From an uncultured Campylobacter sp. (lineage in GTDB: Bacteria; Campylobacterota; Campylobacteria; Campylobacterales; Campylobacteraceae), in assembly GCF_938039245.1 (NCBI RefSeq), contig NZ_CALHVN010000058.1:1-64000 (forward strand): a stretch of DNA of 64,000 bases. The letters run 5' to 3'. This document shows positions 34,684-43,106 of this stretch, piece by piece. Position numbers and translations under genes: made by a program. The notes under the pieces were generated by a model. The model ran no database searches, was not told the origin of the DNA, and worked only from the letters and a program-made list of their open reading frames with translations. Every line of letters begins with the position of its first letter. Positions within the stretch are counted from its first letter, which is position 1.

Positions 34684-37116
34684 TTACTCTTTTATATTAT
34701 CTGGCAGCATCGGTTTGCCTAGCAAAAACCCCTGCGCGTATTTGATGCCGAATTTTTTTATCTCGGCGAGGATCTCTTCTGAGCTAACAAACTCCGCCAC
34801 GACGTTGTAGCCCTGTCTTGCGGCAAAGTCGATGATGGTTTGCAGCAAGTAGCGGGCGTTTTGATCAAACGGTAATTTTTTGATAATCGAGCCGTCGATC
34901 TTAATCGTGTCGATATCAAGCTCCAAGATACGGTAGTAGTTGGAGTAGCCGCTACCGAAATCATCGATCGAAATTTTGCAGTTGTAGGCGCGGACTTTGT
35001 TGATGAAATCATTTACGATATTATAATCGTCCACGCCTTCGCTCTCTAATATCTCAAAATACACGCGCTCCGGGCTAGAGCATACGCGCAGTTTTTTCTC
35101 GATGAGCTCTCTTATGCTCTCGTTTGTGATATCGCTACTTGAAAGATTCATCGAAAAACCCACGTTTTCAAATCTTTCGACCAGCCTAAAGACGTGTTCG
35201 ATGACCTTTTTGGTGATGTCGTTATAAAGCGAAATTTTCTTTGCGATATCAAGGAATTCGCCAGGATAGCGTATCTTGCCGTTTTCGTCGATGAGGCGCA
35301 CGAGTACTTCGTAGTATTTTATCCGCGCGCCTTGGCCGGATACGTCGTAGATAGGCTGGCACTCGACGATAACGGTGTCGTTATATAGGGCGCTTTCGAT
35401 AGTGCGCGACATGATTTGGTTGTGGTAATACTGCTGCTCGATGTAGCTGTTTTCGGTATAAAACTGCGCTGCCTCGCCCCTTTGTACGGCTTCGTGGTGG
35501 GCTAGCATGGCTTGAGTTAGGCGATTTGTCTGTACCGTGTCTTGAGGCATGCTGACGCCTAAGGTTATTTTTATGTTAGGTATGGATTCGCGCTCGTCGT
35601 CTACGGTTACGTAGAGATTTTGCGTTTTGAAATAATCTACGAATCGCTTAGCGTCCCTGTTTGCGTCCTCGCCGTTATACCAGATGCAAAATTCATCAAA
35701 CTGCACTCTGTAGATATCTGCGTCCATCGCGTAAGTATCTATACAAAGCTTTAGCGTAGAGGCAAACGAGGCGATGATAAGGTCTACGGTTTTGGTCTTG
35801 TAAAAAAATCTAAAATCCATAAAATTGTTTATGTTTATGTAAATTATCATCCCGCTAGGATGGCGCTCCATGCGCTGAGTGAGCGCGAAATAGCTGCCAA
35901 ATCCCGTTAGCTTGTCTATGAGAGCTTCGTTTTGTAGCTGCTTGTTTTTATCTTCGAGCTCTTTTGTTATCGCTATCTCTTTGGTTCTATCAAATTTGAT
36001 CGCCATGTAGCCGTCTTTGTAGCCTTTTTCGTTAAAAAGCGGCGAGAAAACGACTTGCTCGCGTATTAATTTACCGCTTTTGGTTTTGCTGATTAGCTCG
36101 TCGGCGCGCCAGATATTATCGTTTTCTATCGTGTCTAGCATCCTTTGATAAAACTCTTGCGGATGTAAGCCCGATTTTAGTAAATTTATATTTTTGCCGC
36201 TTATCTCTTCAAATTTATAACCCGAGTTTTGCTCGAAAATTTTATTTACGTACCTGACTTGCTTATTTAGATCGGTAAAAGCGATGGAGTTAAAGCTGTT
36301 ATCCACGGCTTGTTCGAAGCGATTTAGCAGTCTTATGTTGTTTCTAGCCCTAATGTACGATAGATAAATAAACGCCGCCGTAATCCCGAAAAGTACGAAC
36401 ACGAAAATCGTCGTGCCGCGCAAATTCGACGTTACGCGCTCTACGTAGGCATCGTTTTTGCTTCTTAGCTCGTATAGCTTTTTGCTTAGATTTAGGTCTT
36501 GTATACTAGCTAGCGTCCGGTCTGCTTCCTCGTAGCGACGCAGCAGCTTTTGCGCGCTTTGTAAAAAATCTTTCTCACGCTCGTTTAAATTTAGGCTTTC
36601 ATAGCTTTTTAGCAGCTCTTTAGCGCCGTTTATGTCGGCGTTTATACCGTATCTAATCAGCAAAATTTTAGGCAGCAGCTCGCTAAAACGCGAGTCGTTT
36701 AAAGAGCTAAATTTCAGCATCGTTTCTTCAAAACTAAGCTTTGCCAGAGCGCTAAGGGAGTTAAATTTATCGATTAGCTCGCTTTTTTGATCAAACGTTT
36801 CTCGTATCTCGTTGACCGCTCCCTCGCCGATAGCTAGCCGCTCAAACGATGCCAGCTTGCCCGAGCTTAAATTTAACAAATCGTTTTTAAGACTGGCCGC
36901 ATACCTCATCGTCGTATCGTAATCAGCCTGCAAAAACGTCCTTTTTAGCGCAAAGTCTATCTCGTCGTCGGAGTCTATCATATCTTCTATCGCGCCTTTG
37001 TATTCGTAGGCTTTGATTACGTCTTTGGTGGCTTTTTGCGTCATCACCGTACCGAAAAACGCGATGCAAGCGATGATAAAAAGTAAAATTTTGTGAAAGA
37101 TTATCTTGTGTTTCAT
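34684..37116 (-). CDS. PAS-GGDEF-EAL signalling protein, membrane bound
   Basis: An 810-residue sensor. Two membrane helices (about 8-27 and 234-256) enclose a periplasmic helical domain of some 205 residues. Then come a PAS domain (about 270-385), a GGDEF-fold domain (about 395-550) whose motif is RVQFDEF and therefore probably inactive as a cyclase, and an EAL domain (about 565-805). The EAL domain keeps most catalytic residues: EVL at 603-605, N657, E688, DDFG at 718-721 and K739. It may hydrolyse c-di-GMP. Its ATG overlaps the stop of the di-haem peroxidase gene, suggesting that redox or peroxide state is linked to its signal. Confidence 0.9.
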   Translation of the reverse strand: MKHKIIFHKILLFIIACIAFFGTVMTQKATKDVIKAYEYKGAIEDMIDSDDEIDFALKRTFLQADYDTTMRYAASLKNDLLNLSSGKLASFERLAIGEGAVNEIRETFDQKSELIDKFNSLSALAKLSFEETMLKFSSLNDSRFSELLPKILLIRYGINADINGAKELLKSYESLNLNEREKDFLQSAQKLLRRYEEADRTLASIQDLNLSKKLYELRSKNDAYVERVTSNLRGTTIFVFVLFGITAAFIYLSYIRARNNIRLLNRFEQAVDNSFNSIAFTDLNKQVRYVNKIFEQNSGYKFEEISGKNINLLKSGLHPQEFYQRMLDTIENDNIWRADELISKTKSGKLIREQVVFSPLFNEKGYKDGYMAIKFDRTKEIAITKELEDKNKQLQNEALIDKLTGFGSYFALTQRMERHPSGMIIYININNFMDFRFFYKTKTVDLIIASFASTLKLCIDTYAMDADIYRVQFDEFCIWYNGEDANRDAKRFVDYFKTQNLYVTVDDERESIPNIKITLGVSMPQDTVQTNRLTQAMLAHHEAVQRGEAAQFYTENSYIEQQYYHNQIMSRTIESALYNDTVIVECQPIYDVSGQGARIKYYEVLVRLIDENGKIRYPGEFLDIAKKISLYNDITKKVIEHVFRLVERFENVGFSMNLSSSDITNESIRELIEKKLRVCSSPERVYFEILESEGVDDYNIVNDFINKVRAYNCKISIDDFGSGYSNYYRILELDIDTIKIDGSIIKKLPFDQNARYLLQTIIDFAARQGYNVVAEFVSSEEILAEIKKFGIKYAQGFLLGKPMLPDNIKE

Positions 37117-37991
37117 TTTAAAATTTCCGGTCGTTCGCCGCTTAAAGCAAGCAAAAATTTATAAAGCAGCCGCGTCTGCTCGTCACTTAACTCGTATCCG
37201 ATACGCTCTTTGGCGATAAATTTTATCGCGTCTTTTAGATCCGTTATCTCGCCGCTATAAAGATAGGGTGCGGTTTTTTCGATATTTCTTAGGCTGGGCA
37301 CTTTGTAGCGAACCTGTTTGCCTTTATCGCCGGGGTTTAGCTCGTAGTAGATATTAGCGCCTAGATTGACCCCGCCGTGGCAGTTTATACAGCCGATTTT
37401 TTTAAATAGCTCAAACCCGCGCTTTTCGTCGCCGTTTAGAGCGTTCTCGTCGCCGCTGATAAATTTGTCGAATTTGGCGTTTGGCGTGACGAGAGCTTTT
37501 TCGAAATTTACCAGCGCGTCGGCGATGTTTTCAAAGCTTACGCCGTCCGGGTAAAGCCGCTCGAACTCTTTTTTATAAACCGCGTTTAGACCGACCTTTT
37601 CTTCTAGCTTTTTAGGCTCTTCGCTCAACTGCTCTTTGCCGGTTAGACTCTGTTTCACCTGCTCTTTTATATCTTTTACGCGGCCGTCTTTAAAAAATAT
37701 AAAATTTAGCGCCGAATTTAGCGCCGTAGGCGGGCTGGCTTCTTTATCGGCGGAGATTTTTAGGTTTTTTTTGCTAGTGCCGCTTAGCTCCCAGTAAAGG
37801 TTGTGGCACTTCTCGCAAGATACCGTGCCGCCGGGGCTTAGCGACGCGTCAAAAAAGAGCTTTTTGCCTAGCCGCGCCTTTTCGTCGTCGTATTCAAGCG
37901 GCGCCACTGGACTTAGCGAGGATGCGAAAACCTCGGCGCAAAAAAAGGGCAAAATGCAAAAAAATATCGGCAAAAACGCTCGCGGCAACAA
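37113..37991 (-). CDS. Di-haem cytochrome c peroxidase (MauG/CcpA type)
   Basis: A 292-residue periplasmic protein with a signal peptide (about 1-24) and two c-type haem sites, CEKCH at 59-63 and CINCH at 201-205. The family segments SPPTALNSA and FFKDGRV are present. Members reduce hydrogen peroxide with electrons from small cytochromes, and some act in other oxidations. The start is TTG preceded by AAAGGA at good spacing. The stop overlaps the ATG of the EAL gene. Campylobacter species usually encode several such peroxidases, and I cannot say which paralogue this is. Confidence 0.88.
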   Translation of the reverse strand: MLPRAFLPIFFCILPFFCAEVFASSLSPVAPLEYDDEKARLGKKLFFDASLSPGGTVSCEKCHNLYWELSGTSKKNLKISADKEASPPTALNSALNFIFFKDGRVKDIKEQVKQSLTGKEQLSEEPKKLEEKVGLNAVYKKEFERLYPDGVSFENIADALVNFEKALVTPNAKFDKFISGDENALNGDEKRGFELFKKIGCINCHGGVNLGANIYYELNPGDKGKQVRYKVPSLRNIEKTAPYLYSGEITDLKDAIKFIAKERIGYELSDEQTRLLYKFLLALSGERPEILK

Positions 37992-38031
37992 AAATCCTTT
38001 TTAAATTTTAAATAAATAAAGCGATTATATC

Positions 38032-38751
38032 TTAAAAAACCAAAAGCTTCATTGAAGAGACGATTTTTTCCGTCACGAGGCCGTCCTGCGCGATGCTTTC
38101 TAGCCGTGATCTGACCGCGTTTTCCTCGTGCGCGAAATTTGCTATCTCCAAATGCCAAAGTGCGTTTTGCGTCATCTCTTCAAGCGTGCGTTTTTGCTCG
38201 CGAGACTCCTCAATCACGCAGGAGTTAAAGGCGATATTTTCGCGGCGCAAGTACTCTTCGAAAAAATTTGCCTTTTCTTTAAAGCATCGCTTCTCGGATC
38301 CTTCGTAAAAAAGCTCCAAAACGCTTGAATTTCGCGGTTTATTCCACCAAAGATAGACCCTTTTTTCGCCCAAATTTATAAATTTACTAAAATCCTCCTC
38401 GTCCGCGATCGCGGGGCTCATCGTGCTAAAAGCCACGTCGTAAACGCGGTTTGGATTAAAGTTTTTAAAATCGCTTTGAACGGCGGTTAAATTTGAAATA
38501 TTAAATTTCGCCGCGTCTTCGAGCATGACTTTTAGCATCTCGCCTGAAATATCCATGCCGGTTATCTCGCGGCAAATTTGCGCTAAAAGTAGCGTATGCA
38601 CGCCTGTGCCGCAGCCGATATCCACGACGCTTTTACCGTCAAATTTAACTCCGAATTCCGCAATCTTATCGTATAACCGTCTTTGAAAAACGCTAGGCTC
38701 GCCCGTAAATCTCGTATAGCTTGACGCCTTTTTATCCCACATCTCTTTCAT
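38032..38751 (-). CDS. Class I SAM-dependent methyltransferase
   Basis: A 239-residue cytoplasmic enzyme with the SAM motif VVDIGCGTGVHTLLLA near residues 42-57 and GMDISGEMLKVM after it. The N-terminus MKEMWDKKASSYTRF is typical of small-molecule methyltransferases. The C-terminal half carries no recognisable substrate motif. It is the divergent neighbour of the thioesterase gene and ends 40 bases before the peroxidase start, so it could lead that operon. It is distinct from the methyltransferase at 24 kb. Confidence 0.85.
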   Translation of the reverse strand: MKEMWDKKASSYTRFTGEPSVFQRRLYDKIAEFGVKFDGKSVVDIGCGTGVHTLLLAQICREITGMDISGEMLKVMLEDAAKFNISNLTAVQSDFKNFNPNRVYDVAFSTMSPAIADEEDFSKFINLGEKRVYLWWNKPRNSSVLELFYEGSEKRCFKEKANFFEEYLRRENIAFNSCVIEESREQKRTLEEMTQNALWHLEIANFAHEENAVRSRLESIAQDGLVTEKIVSSMKLLVF

Positions 38752-38802
38752 TTTGTTTGCCTTTAAATTTTTGCTACAATTTTAGCGTTTTTAGGAGCGA
38801 AA

Positions 38803-39198
38803 ATGAAAATTTTTTATTACGAATTGATCGTGGGCGAGGACGCCATCGACGTGAATCATCACGCAAACAACGCTCACTACGTCATCTGGATGCAAGAAGC
38901 CGCTGGCGCCCACTCAAACGCCGTGGGCGACCTTATAGAGACAAATCTCGCGCAAAACCGCACGTGGATGGTACGCAGGCACGAGATAGACTATCTGGGG
39001 CAGCTATTTTTGGGCGATAAGGTGCGCGTGAAAACCTGGACGCAGCCCGAAAAAAGAAGCTGCTCGAAGCGTTTTTATGAGTTTAGCAAGGACGGAGAGA
39101 TAGTTGCTAGCGCGGTGACGACTTACGTATTTTTCGACCTCGCGCGCGGTCGTCCGATCGCGATACCGCCGGAGATCGCAAAGCTTTACGAGGATTAG
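38803..39198 (+). CDS. 4HBT-family acyl-CoA thioesterase
   Basis: A 131-residue hot-dog-fold enzyme. The region DAIDVNHHANNAHYVIWMQEA near residues 14-34 holds the conserved Asp/His and Asn positions of the 4-hydroxybenzoyl-CoA thioesterase family. Length and the rest of the fold fit. It hydrolyses an acyl-CoA or acyl-ACP, and the chain specificity cannot be read. An AGGAGCG site precedes the ATG. A long hairpin follows the gene. Confidence 0.88.
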   Translation: MKIFYYELIVGEDAIDVNHHANNAHYVIWMQEAAGAHSNAVGDLIETNLAQNRTWMVRRHEIDYLGQLFLGDKVRVKTWTQPEKRSCSKRFYEFSKDGEIVASAVTTYVFFDLARGRPIAIPPEIAKLYED

Positions 39199-39209
39199 TT
39201 TTAAATCGC

Positions 39210-39242
39210 CCGCGTCAAATTTGAGTTTTAAATTTGACGCGG
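39210..39242. terminator. Terminator between thioesterase and Fur-family genes
   Basis: A 13-bp perfect stem (39210-39222 with 39230-39242; core CGCGTCAAATTT) and a seven-base loop lie 11 bases after the thioesterase stop. Genes on both sides converge, so it may serve both directions, although no clean T-run follows. Confidence 0.6.
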
Positions 39243-39374
39243 CAACCGCTTTAAATTTAGTAGACCGCGTTTTTATAAAATTGCGGTGAAATTTGCTCGC
39301 TAAGCCGTTTTTTAAATTTAATGTCGGTAAGCAAATTTGAGTTCGGAATTTATCGTCAAATTTAAGCGCAAATT

Positions 39375-39749
39375 TTAAAAACAGTCGTCGCAAACGCCCT
39401 TAACTACGACGCTTTTTACGTGATTTTGTTTTAGGCGCGGCATGTCGATATTGGTCATCTTGTGGCAGACGTCGCAGACGAAATACGCCTTTGCTCCGCT
39501 TTCAAGTTCGTAGAAATTTTTGCGGTTATTTTCGCTTTTTAGCACGATGCCCTTAGCCTCAAAAAGGTCCATACAGCGGTAAAACGTTGTTTTGTTTGCG
39601 CCTATTTGGGCTAAAATTTCGTCATAACTAAGCGGTGCGGCGGCGGCGCGTAAAATGTGTAAAATCTCGAGTCTAAGCGGAGTGATTTTGATATCATTTT
39701 TCGTTAAAAGCTCCTCAAAACCGGCTTTTTCTTCCAAATTTTTGCCCAT
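39375..39749 (-). CDS. Fur-family regulator, probably Zur-like
   Basis: A 124-residue metal-dependent repressor. The winged-helix part (about 15-70) contains KITPLRLEILHILRAAAAPLS and TTFYRCMDLFEAKGIV. The C-terminal part has two CxxC pairs, C92/C95 and C120/C123, which bind the structural zinc. It lacks the His-rich HDHxxC site seen in many Fur proteins, and it is divergent from the zinc uptake operon with a shared palindrome between them. That context favours control of zinc uptake. The exact metal is inferred. Confidence 0.85.
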   Translation of the reverse strand: MGKNLEEKAGFEELLTKNDIKITPLRLEILHILRAAAAPLSYDEILAQIGANKTTFYRCMDLFEAKGIVLKSENNRKNFYELESGAKAYFVCDVCHKMTNIDMPRLKQNHVKSVVVKGVCDDCF

Positions 39750-39804
39750 ATTTTTCCTCCGCGTTAAGAATTTTAGGGTATTATACCTTGAGAAAAATTA
39801 ATTT

Positions 39805-39817
39805 GCAACTAAGTTGC
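39805..39817. promoter_or_regulatory. Candidate Zur operator between the regulator and znuA
   Basis: GCAAC-TAA-GTTGC is a 13-base palindrome centred at 39811 in the 112-base space between the divergent regulator and znuA. It begins seven bases upstream of the predicted znuA -10 and covers the spacer/-35 region, so a bound repressor would block polymerase. Identity as the binding site of the neighbouring Fur-family protein is inferred. Confidence 0.55.
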
Positions 39818-39820
39818 TTT

Positions 39821-39829
39821 TGATATAAT
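39821..39829 (+). promoter_or_regulatory. Extended -10 promoter of the zinc uptake operon
   Basis: TGA-TATAAT (TATAAT at 39824-39829) is an extended -10 element 33 bases before the znuA start codon, immediately downstream of the palindrome at 39805-39817. The overlap fits repression when zinc is plentiful. Confidence 0.6.
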
Positions 39830-39861
39830 TTCGCCCAAATTTTAACACGGAAAGGATAAAA

Positions 39862-40788
39862 ATGAGAAAAATTTTCGCGTTTTTATGTTTGGGCTTAGTC
39901 GCGCTCTACGCCAAAGGGCAAGTTAGCGTCAGTATTTTGCCGCAGGAGTATTTCGTCAAGCAAATCGCGGGCGAGGCCGTCGAGGTAAACGTGATGGTGG
40001 GCAAAGGAGCCGATCCGCACACGTACGAACCAAAACCAAAGCAAATGACCGCGCTTGAAAAAAGCGACCTTTATTTTGCTATCGGGATCGAGTTTGAGGA
40101 GGCTTGGCTGCCTAAATTTCAAAAATCCTATCCAAATCTCAAAATCGTAAAAACCGACGCGGGCGTGGAAAAGATCAAATTTGAAGGCCACCACGAACAC
40201 GGCGAACACGATCATCACCACGACGCCAAACACGAACACGCAGCCCACGAGCATAAGCACGAACACGCCGGTCACGATCATCACGATCACGAGCATCACC
40301 ACGGCGAATTTGACCCGCACATCTGGCTAGATCCCGTTTTGGTAAAAGTCCAAGCTAAAAACATCGCCGACGCGCTAATCGAAAAATACCCTGAGAACAA
40401 GGCGCTTTTTGAGGCGAATTTGGCTAAATTTGAAGCTAAGCTCGACGAGCTTGACGGCTTTATCAAAAGCACTCTAGTAAATGTCAAAAACCGCGAATTT
40501 ATCGTATATCACCCGTCTTGGGGCTACTTTGCTAAGCGCTACGATCTAGAGCAAATCGCGATCGAAGTAGAGGGCAAGGAACCAAAACCCGCCGAGCTAA
40601 AAGAGCTCATCGAGGAGGCTAAAGAGCACGGCGTCAAGGTGATTTTCGTCGCTCCGCAGTTTTCTAAAAAAGCCGCGCAAACCGTCGCCAAAGAAAGCGG
40701 CGCTAGCGTCGTAGAGATCGATCAACTGCCGCTTGATTGGGACACCGAGCTACGCAAAACGGCGCAAATTTTCGCAAAGAGCCTGTAA
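39862..40788 (+). CDS. znuA: Zinc ABC transporter substrate-binding protein
   Basis: Periplasmic zinc-binding component, 308 residues. A signal peptide covers about 1-18. Zinc ligands are expected at H53 (ADPHTYEP), H153 (DPHIWLDP) and the His of VYHPSWGYFAKRY. Between about residues 110 and 147 lies a very His- and Asp/Glu-rich loop with some 20 His residues, typical of zinc rather than manganese or iron binding proteins. The AAAGGA binding site is strong. It leads the operon znuA, DUF1007-NicO, znuC, znuB and is probably repressed by the divergent Fur-family protein. Confidence 0.94.
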   Translation: MRKIFAFLCLGLVALYAKGQVSVSILPQEYFVKQIAGEAVEVNVMVGKGADPHTYEPKPKQMTALEKSDLYFAIGIEFEEAWLPKFQKSYPNLKIVKTDAGVEKIKFEGHHEHGEHDHHHDAKHEHAAHEHKHEHAGHDHHDHEHHHGEFDPHIWLDPVLVKVQAKNIADALIEKYPENKALFEANLAKFEAKLDELDGFIKSTLVNVKNREFIVYHPSWGYFAKRYDLEQIAIEVEGKEPKPAELKELIEEAKEHGVKVIFVAPQFSKKAAQTVAKESGASVVEIDQLPLDWDTELRKTAQIFAKSL

Positions 40789-42354
40789 ATGAAATTTGGA
40801 CGCATATTTGCCGTTTTCGCGCTTTTTGCGTCCTTTTTTAGCTTCGCGCACGCCTGTGCGCTTTGCGCGCTTTACACTCCGACCGCACACGCCGACATTA
40901 AATTTAACCTGCAAGGCGAGACGATAAAAACGGCCGCCGTAACCTGGACATTTTCTGAAAATTTCACCGCTCTCACGCTACAAAGCTACGACGAAAACGC
41001 CGACAAAGCGCTCAGCAAAAACGAAGCGTGGAAGGTGCAAAAATCCCTGCTCGACTACATCGTGCCGCGCGGATATCTAACTAGTGTGGGCTACTACGAC
41101 GGCGCGGGTGAGACGGTGAATCTGCATACCAAAACGCTATCGCAGCGGGTTTATCTGGATGAGGGCAGGCTAAATTTCGAGTATATTTTAGAGCTAAATT
41201 TAGCAGTCAAAGACGGCCGCGTCGTCACGGTCGAGGTTTTTGACCACGAGGGATTTTTTAACTTTAAAATAAGCTCGCCAGACCCCTACGCGCTCACCGA
41301 TAAAATTTATCTCGTGCCAAACGTAAATTTGAGCACGGCGTTTTTTGAAATGACCTCAAAAGCGCCCAAAATAGAGCCTGCAAAGCCAGAGCTTAGCTCG
41401 CTGGTTAAGGCGCAAAATAAGCAAAATTTAGAGCAAATCGACGCGGCGGATAAGGCTAAATTTGACTCCGTTTCTGGCATGAGCCTTCAGTTTTTAGAGC
41501 GCTTAAAAGAGCTCATCAAGATAAATAGCGCCGAGCTAAACGCGCTAAATTTCGCCCTGCTCGCTGCGGTTAGCTTTTTTTATGGATTTTTGCACGCAGC
41601 AGGCCCGGGTCACGCCAAGATGCTAACGGCTAGCTACTTCGTCGCAAACGGCGGCAGCTACTCGCGTGCTCTAGTTTTTGCGATGAAAGTCGGATTCGCG
41701 CACGTGGCGGGTGCGTTTTTGCTCGTGCTTTTTAGCTACGTTCTTTTAAACGCGTTTTTGACGGACAAGGTCAGCGACATAGCGGGTGCGATGACGAAAA
41801 TCTCGGCCGTAGCGATCGTTTGCGTGAGCCTTTATATGATCTACGCCAAGCTTAAAAAAACGGCGCTAAAGCTTAAATTTAGCTTTGCCACCGCGTCCGT
41901 TTCTAGCGAAAAAGGCGCAAATGGGGCGAGTAAAGTTTTTGGCTCAGATTTAAACCCAGCGTCAAATTTGAGCGCAAAATCGGTCAAATTTAGCCCTATC
42001 GCCCACGAGAGCGAATGCGGCTGCGTAGCCTGTAAGGCCTCTAACGAAGCTCCAAAAACTGCTAGCGAGTGGCTGGTGGTGCTAGCTGGCTCGCTAGTGC
42101 CGTGTCCGGGTACGCTGCTAGTTTTCGTGCTAGCCTTTAGCCTAAACAGCTACGCGGCCGGGCTTGCTAGCGGCGTATTTATGGGGCTTGGCATGGGTGC
42201 GGTGATATTTTTAGCAGCTGTTTGCGGCTTTAAGCTAAAGGGCGCGATGAGATTTCGCGCGCTGCGGACTTGCTGCGAGTTTGCCGCGCTTTTTGTGATG
42301 CTGGGACTTGGCGTTTTTATGTTTTATATTTCGGGTAAGGTGAGCGTTTTATGA
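40789..42354 (+). CDS. DUF1007-NicO fusion membrane protein
   Basis: A 521-residue fusion. A signal sequence leads into a periplasmic DUF1007 domain (about 20-200, beginning ACALCALYTPTAHADIKF). A helical linker follows, then a NicO/RcnA-type nickel-cobalt permease domain from about 255 with FLHAAGPGHAK at 267-277. The large loop near 350-425 contains ECGCVACKA. It follows znuA directly and overlaps the znuC start, so it is part of the zinc operon. DUF1007 proteins are often found with metal transporters. Whether this moves zinc, nickel or cobalt, and in which direction, is unknown. Confidence 0.85.
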   Translation: MKFGRIFAVFALFASFFSFAHACALCALYTPTAHADIKFNLQGETIKTAAVTWTFSENFTALTLQSYDENADKALSKNEAWKVQKSLLDYIVPRGYLTSVGYYDGAGETVNLHTKTLSQRVYLDEGRLNFEYILELNLAVKDGRVVTVEVFDHEGFFNFKISSPDPYALTDKIYLVPNVNLSTAFFEMTSKAPKIEPAKPELSSLVKAQNKQNLEQIDAADKAKFDSVSGMSLQFLERLKELIKINSAELNALNFALLAAVSFFYGFLHAAGPGHAKMLTASYFVANGGSYSRALVFAMKVGFAHVAGAFLLVLFSYVLLNAFLTDKVSDIAGAMTKISAVAIVCVSLYMIYAKLKKTALKLKFSFATASVSSEKGANGASKVFGSDLNPASNLSAKSVKFSPIAHESECGCVACKASNEAPKTASEWLVVLAGSLVPCPGTLLVFVLAFSLNSYAAGLASGVFMGLGMGAVIFLAAVCGFKLKGAMRFRALRTCCEFAALFVMLGLGVFMFYISGKVSVL

Positions 42355-43106
42355 GCGACATTTCGGTACGAAATTTGAGCTTTGGTTACGATGAAAACCT
42401 CGTGTTTAACGGTATAAATTTAGAATACGACTGCAAGGATTTCCTAGCCATCATCGGCCCAAACGGCGGGGGCAAAAGTACGCTTTTAAAGCTGATGCTA
42501 GGGCTAAACAAGCCAAGCGGCGGTACGATCGAGGTGTTTGGCCAGGAGCCCGCTAGCGTGAGCAAGGCCGTGGGCTACGTCCCGCAAAATATCCCGATAA
42601 ATCAAAGCTTCCCGATGCGCGTGCTCGAGGTGGTTTTGATGGGGCGGATAGATAAAAAGCTGTTTGGATTTTACGGTAAGGACGACAAGATAGAAGCCGA
42701 GTCGGCGCTAGAGCGCGTCGGCATGGGCGAATTTACGCGGCGAAAGATCGGCGATCTAAGCGGCGGGCAGCGCCAACGCGTCTATATCGCGCGCGCGCTT
42801 TGCGCAAAGGCAAAAATTTTGATGCTAGACGAACCCACCGCCAGCATCGATACGAAAGGCCAGGCAGACGTCTATAAGCTGCTAAAGCAGATAAATGCTG
42901 ACGGCACGGGCGTCGTACTCATCAGCCACGACGTAAATTTGACGCTAAATTTCGCCACCAAGGTCGCCTATGTCAATCACGATCTTTTCATACACGAGAT
43001 CTCGCACGGCTCCAAGCAGGATTTTATCGAGCATTTGGCGAGAGATCATAGGCATTTTTGCGATGTGGAGGTGGCGCTCAAGGAGTGCGGCTGCGGACAT
43101 CGTTAG
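42351..43106 (+). CDS. znuC: Zinc ABC transporter ATP-binding protein
   Basis: ATPase of the zinc importer, 251 residues. Walker A is GPNGGGKST, the signature is LSGGQRQRVYIARAL, Walker B is ILMLDEPTAS and the switch is LISHDVN. The C-terminal tail is unusually rich in His and Cys (DHRHFCDVEVALKECGCGHR), as in many ZnuC proteins that sense or bind the metal. It overlaps the preceding gene by four bases (ATGA), but the permease gene znuB lies 477 bases downstream. Confidence 0.94.
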   Translation: MSDISVRNLSFGYDENLVFNGINLEYDCKDFLAIIGPNGGGKSTLLKLMLGLNKPSGGTIEVFGQEPASVSKAVGYVPQNIPINQSFPMRVLEVVLMGRIDKKLFGFYGKDDKIEAESALERVGMGEFTRRKIGDLSGGQRQRVYIARALCAKAKILMLDEPTASIDTKGQADVYKLLKQINADGTGVVLISHDVNLTLNFATKVAYVNHDLFIHEISHGSKQDFIEHLARDHRHFCDVEVALKECGCGHR

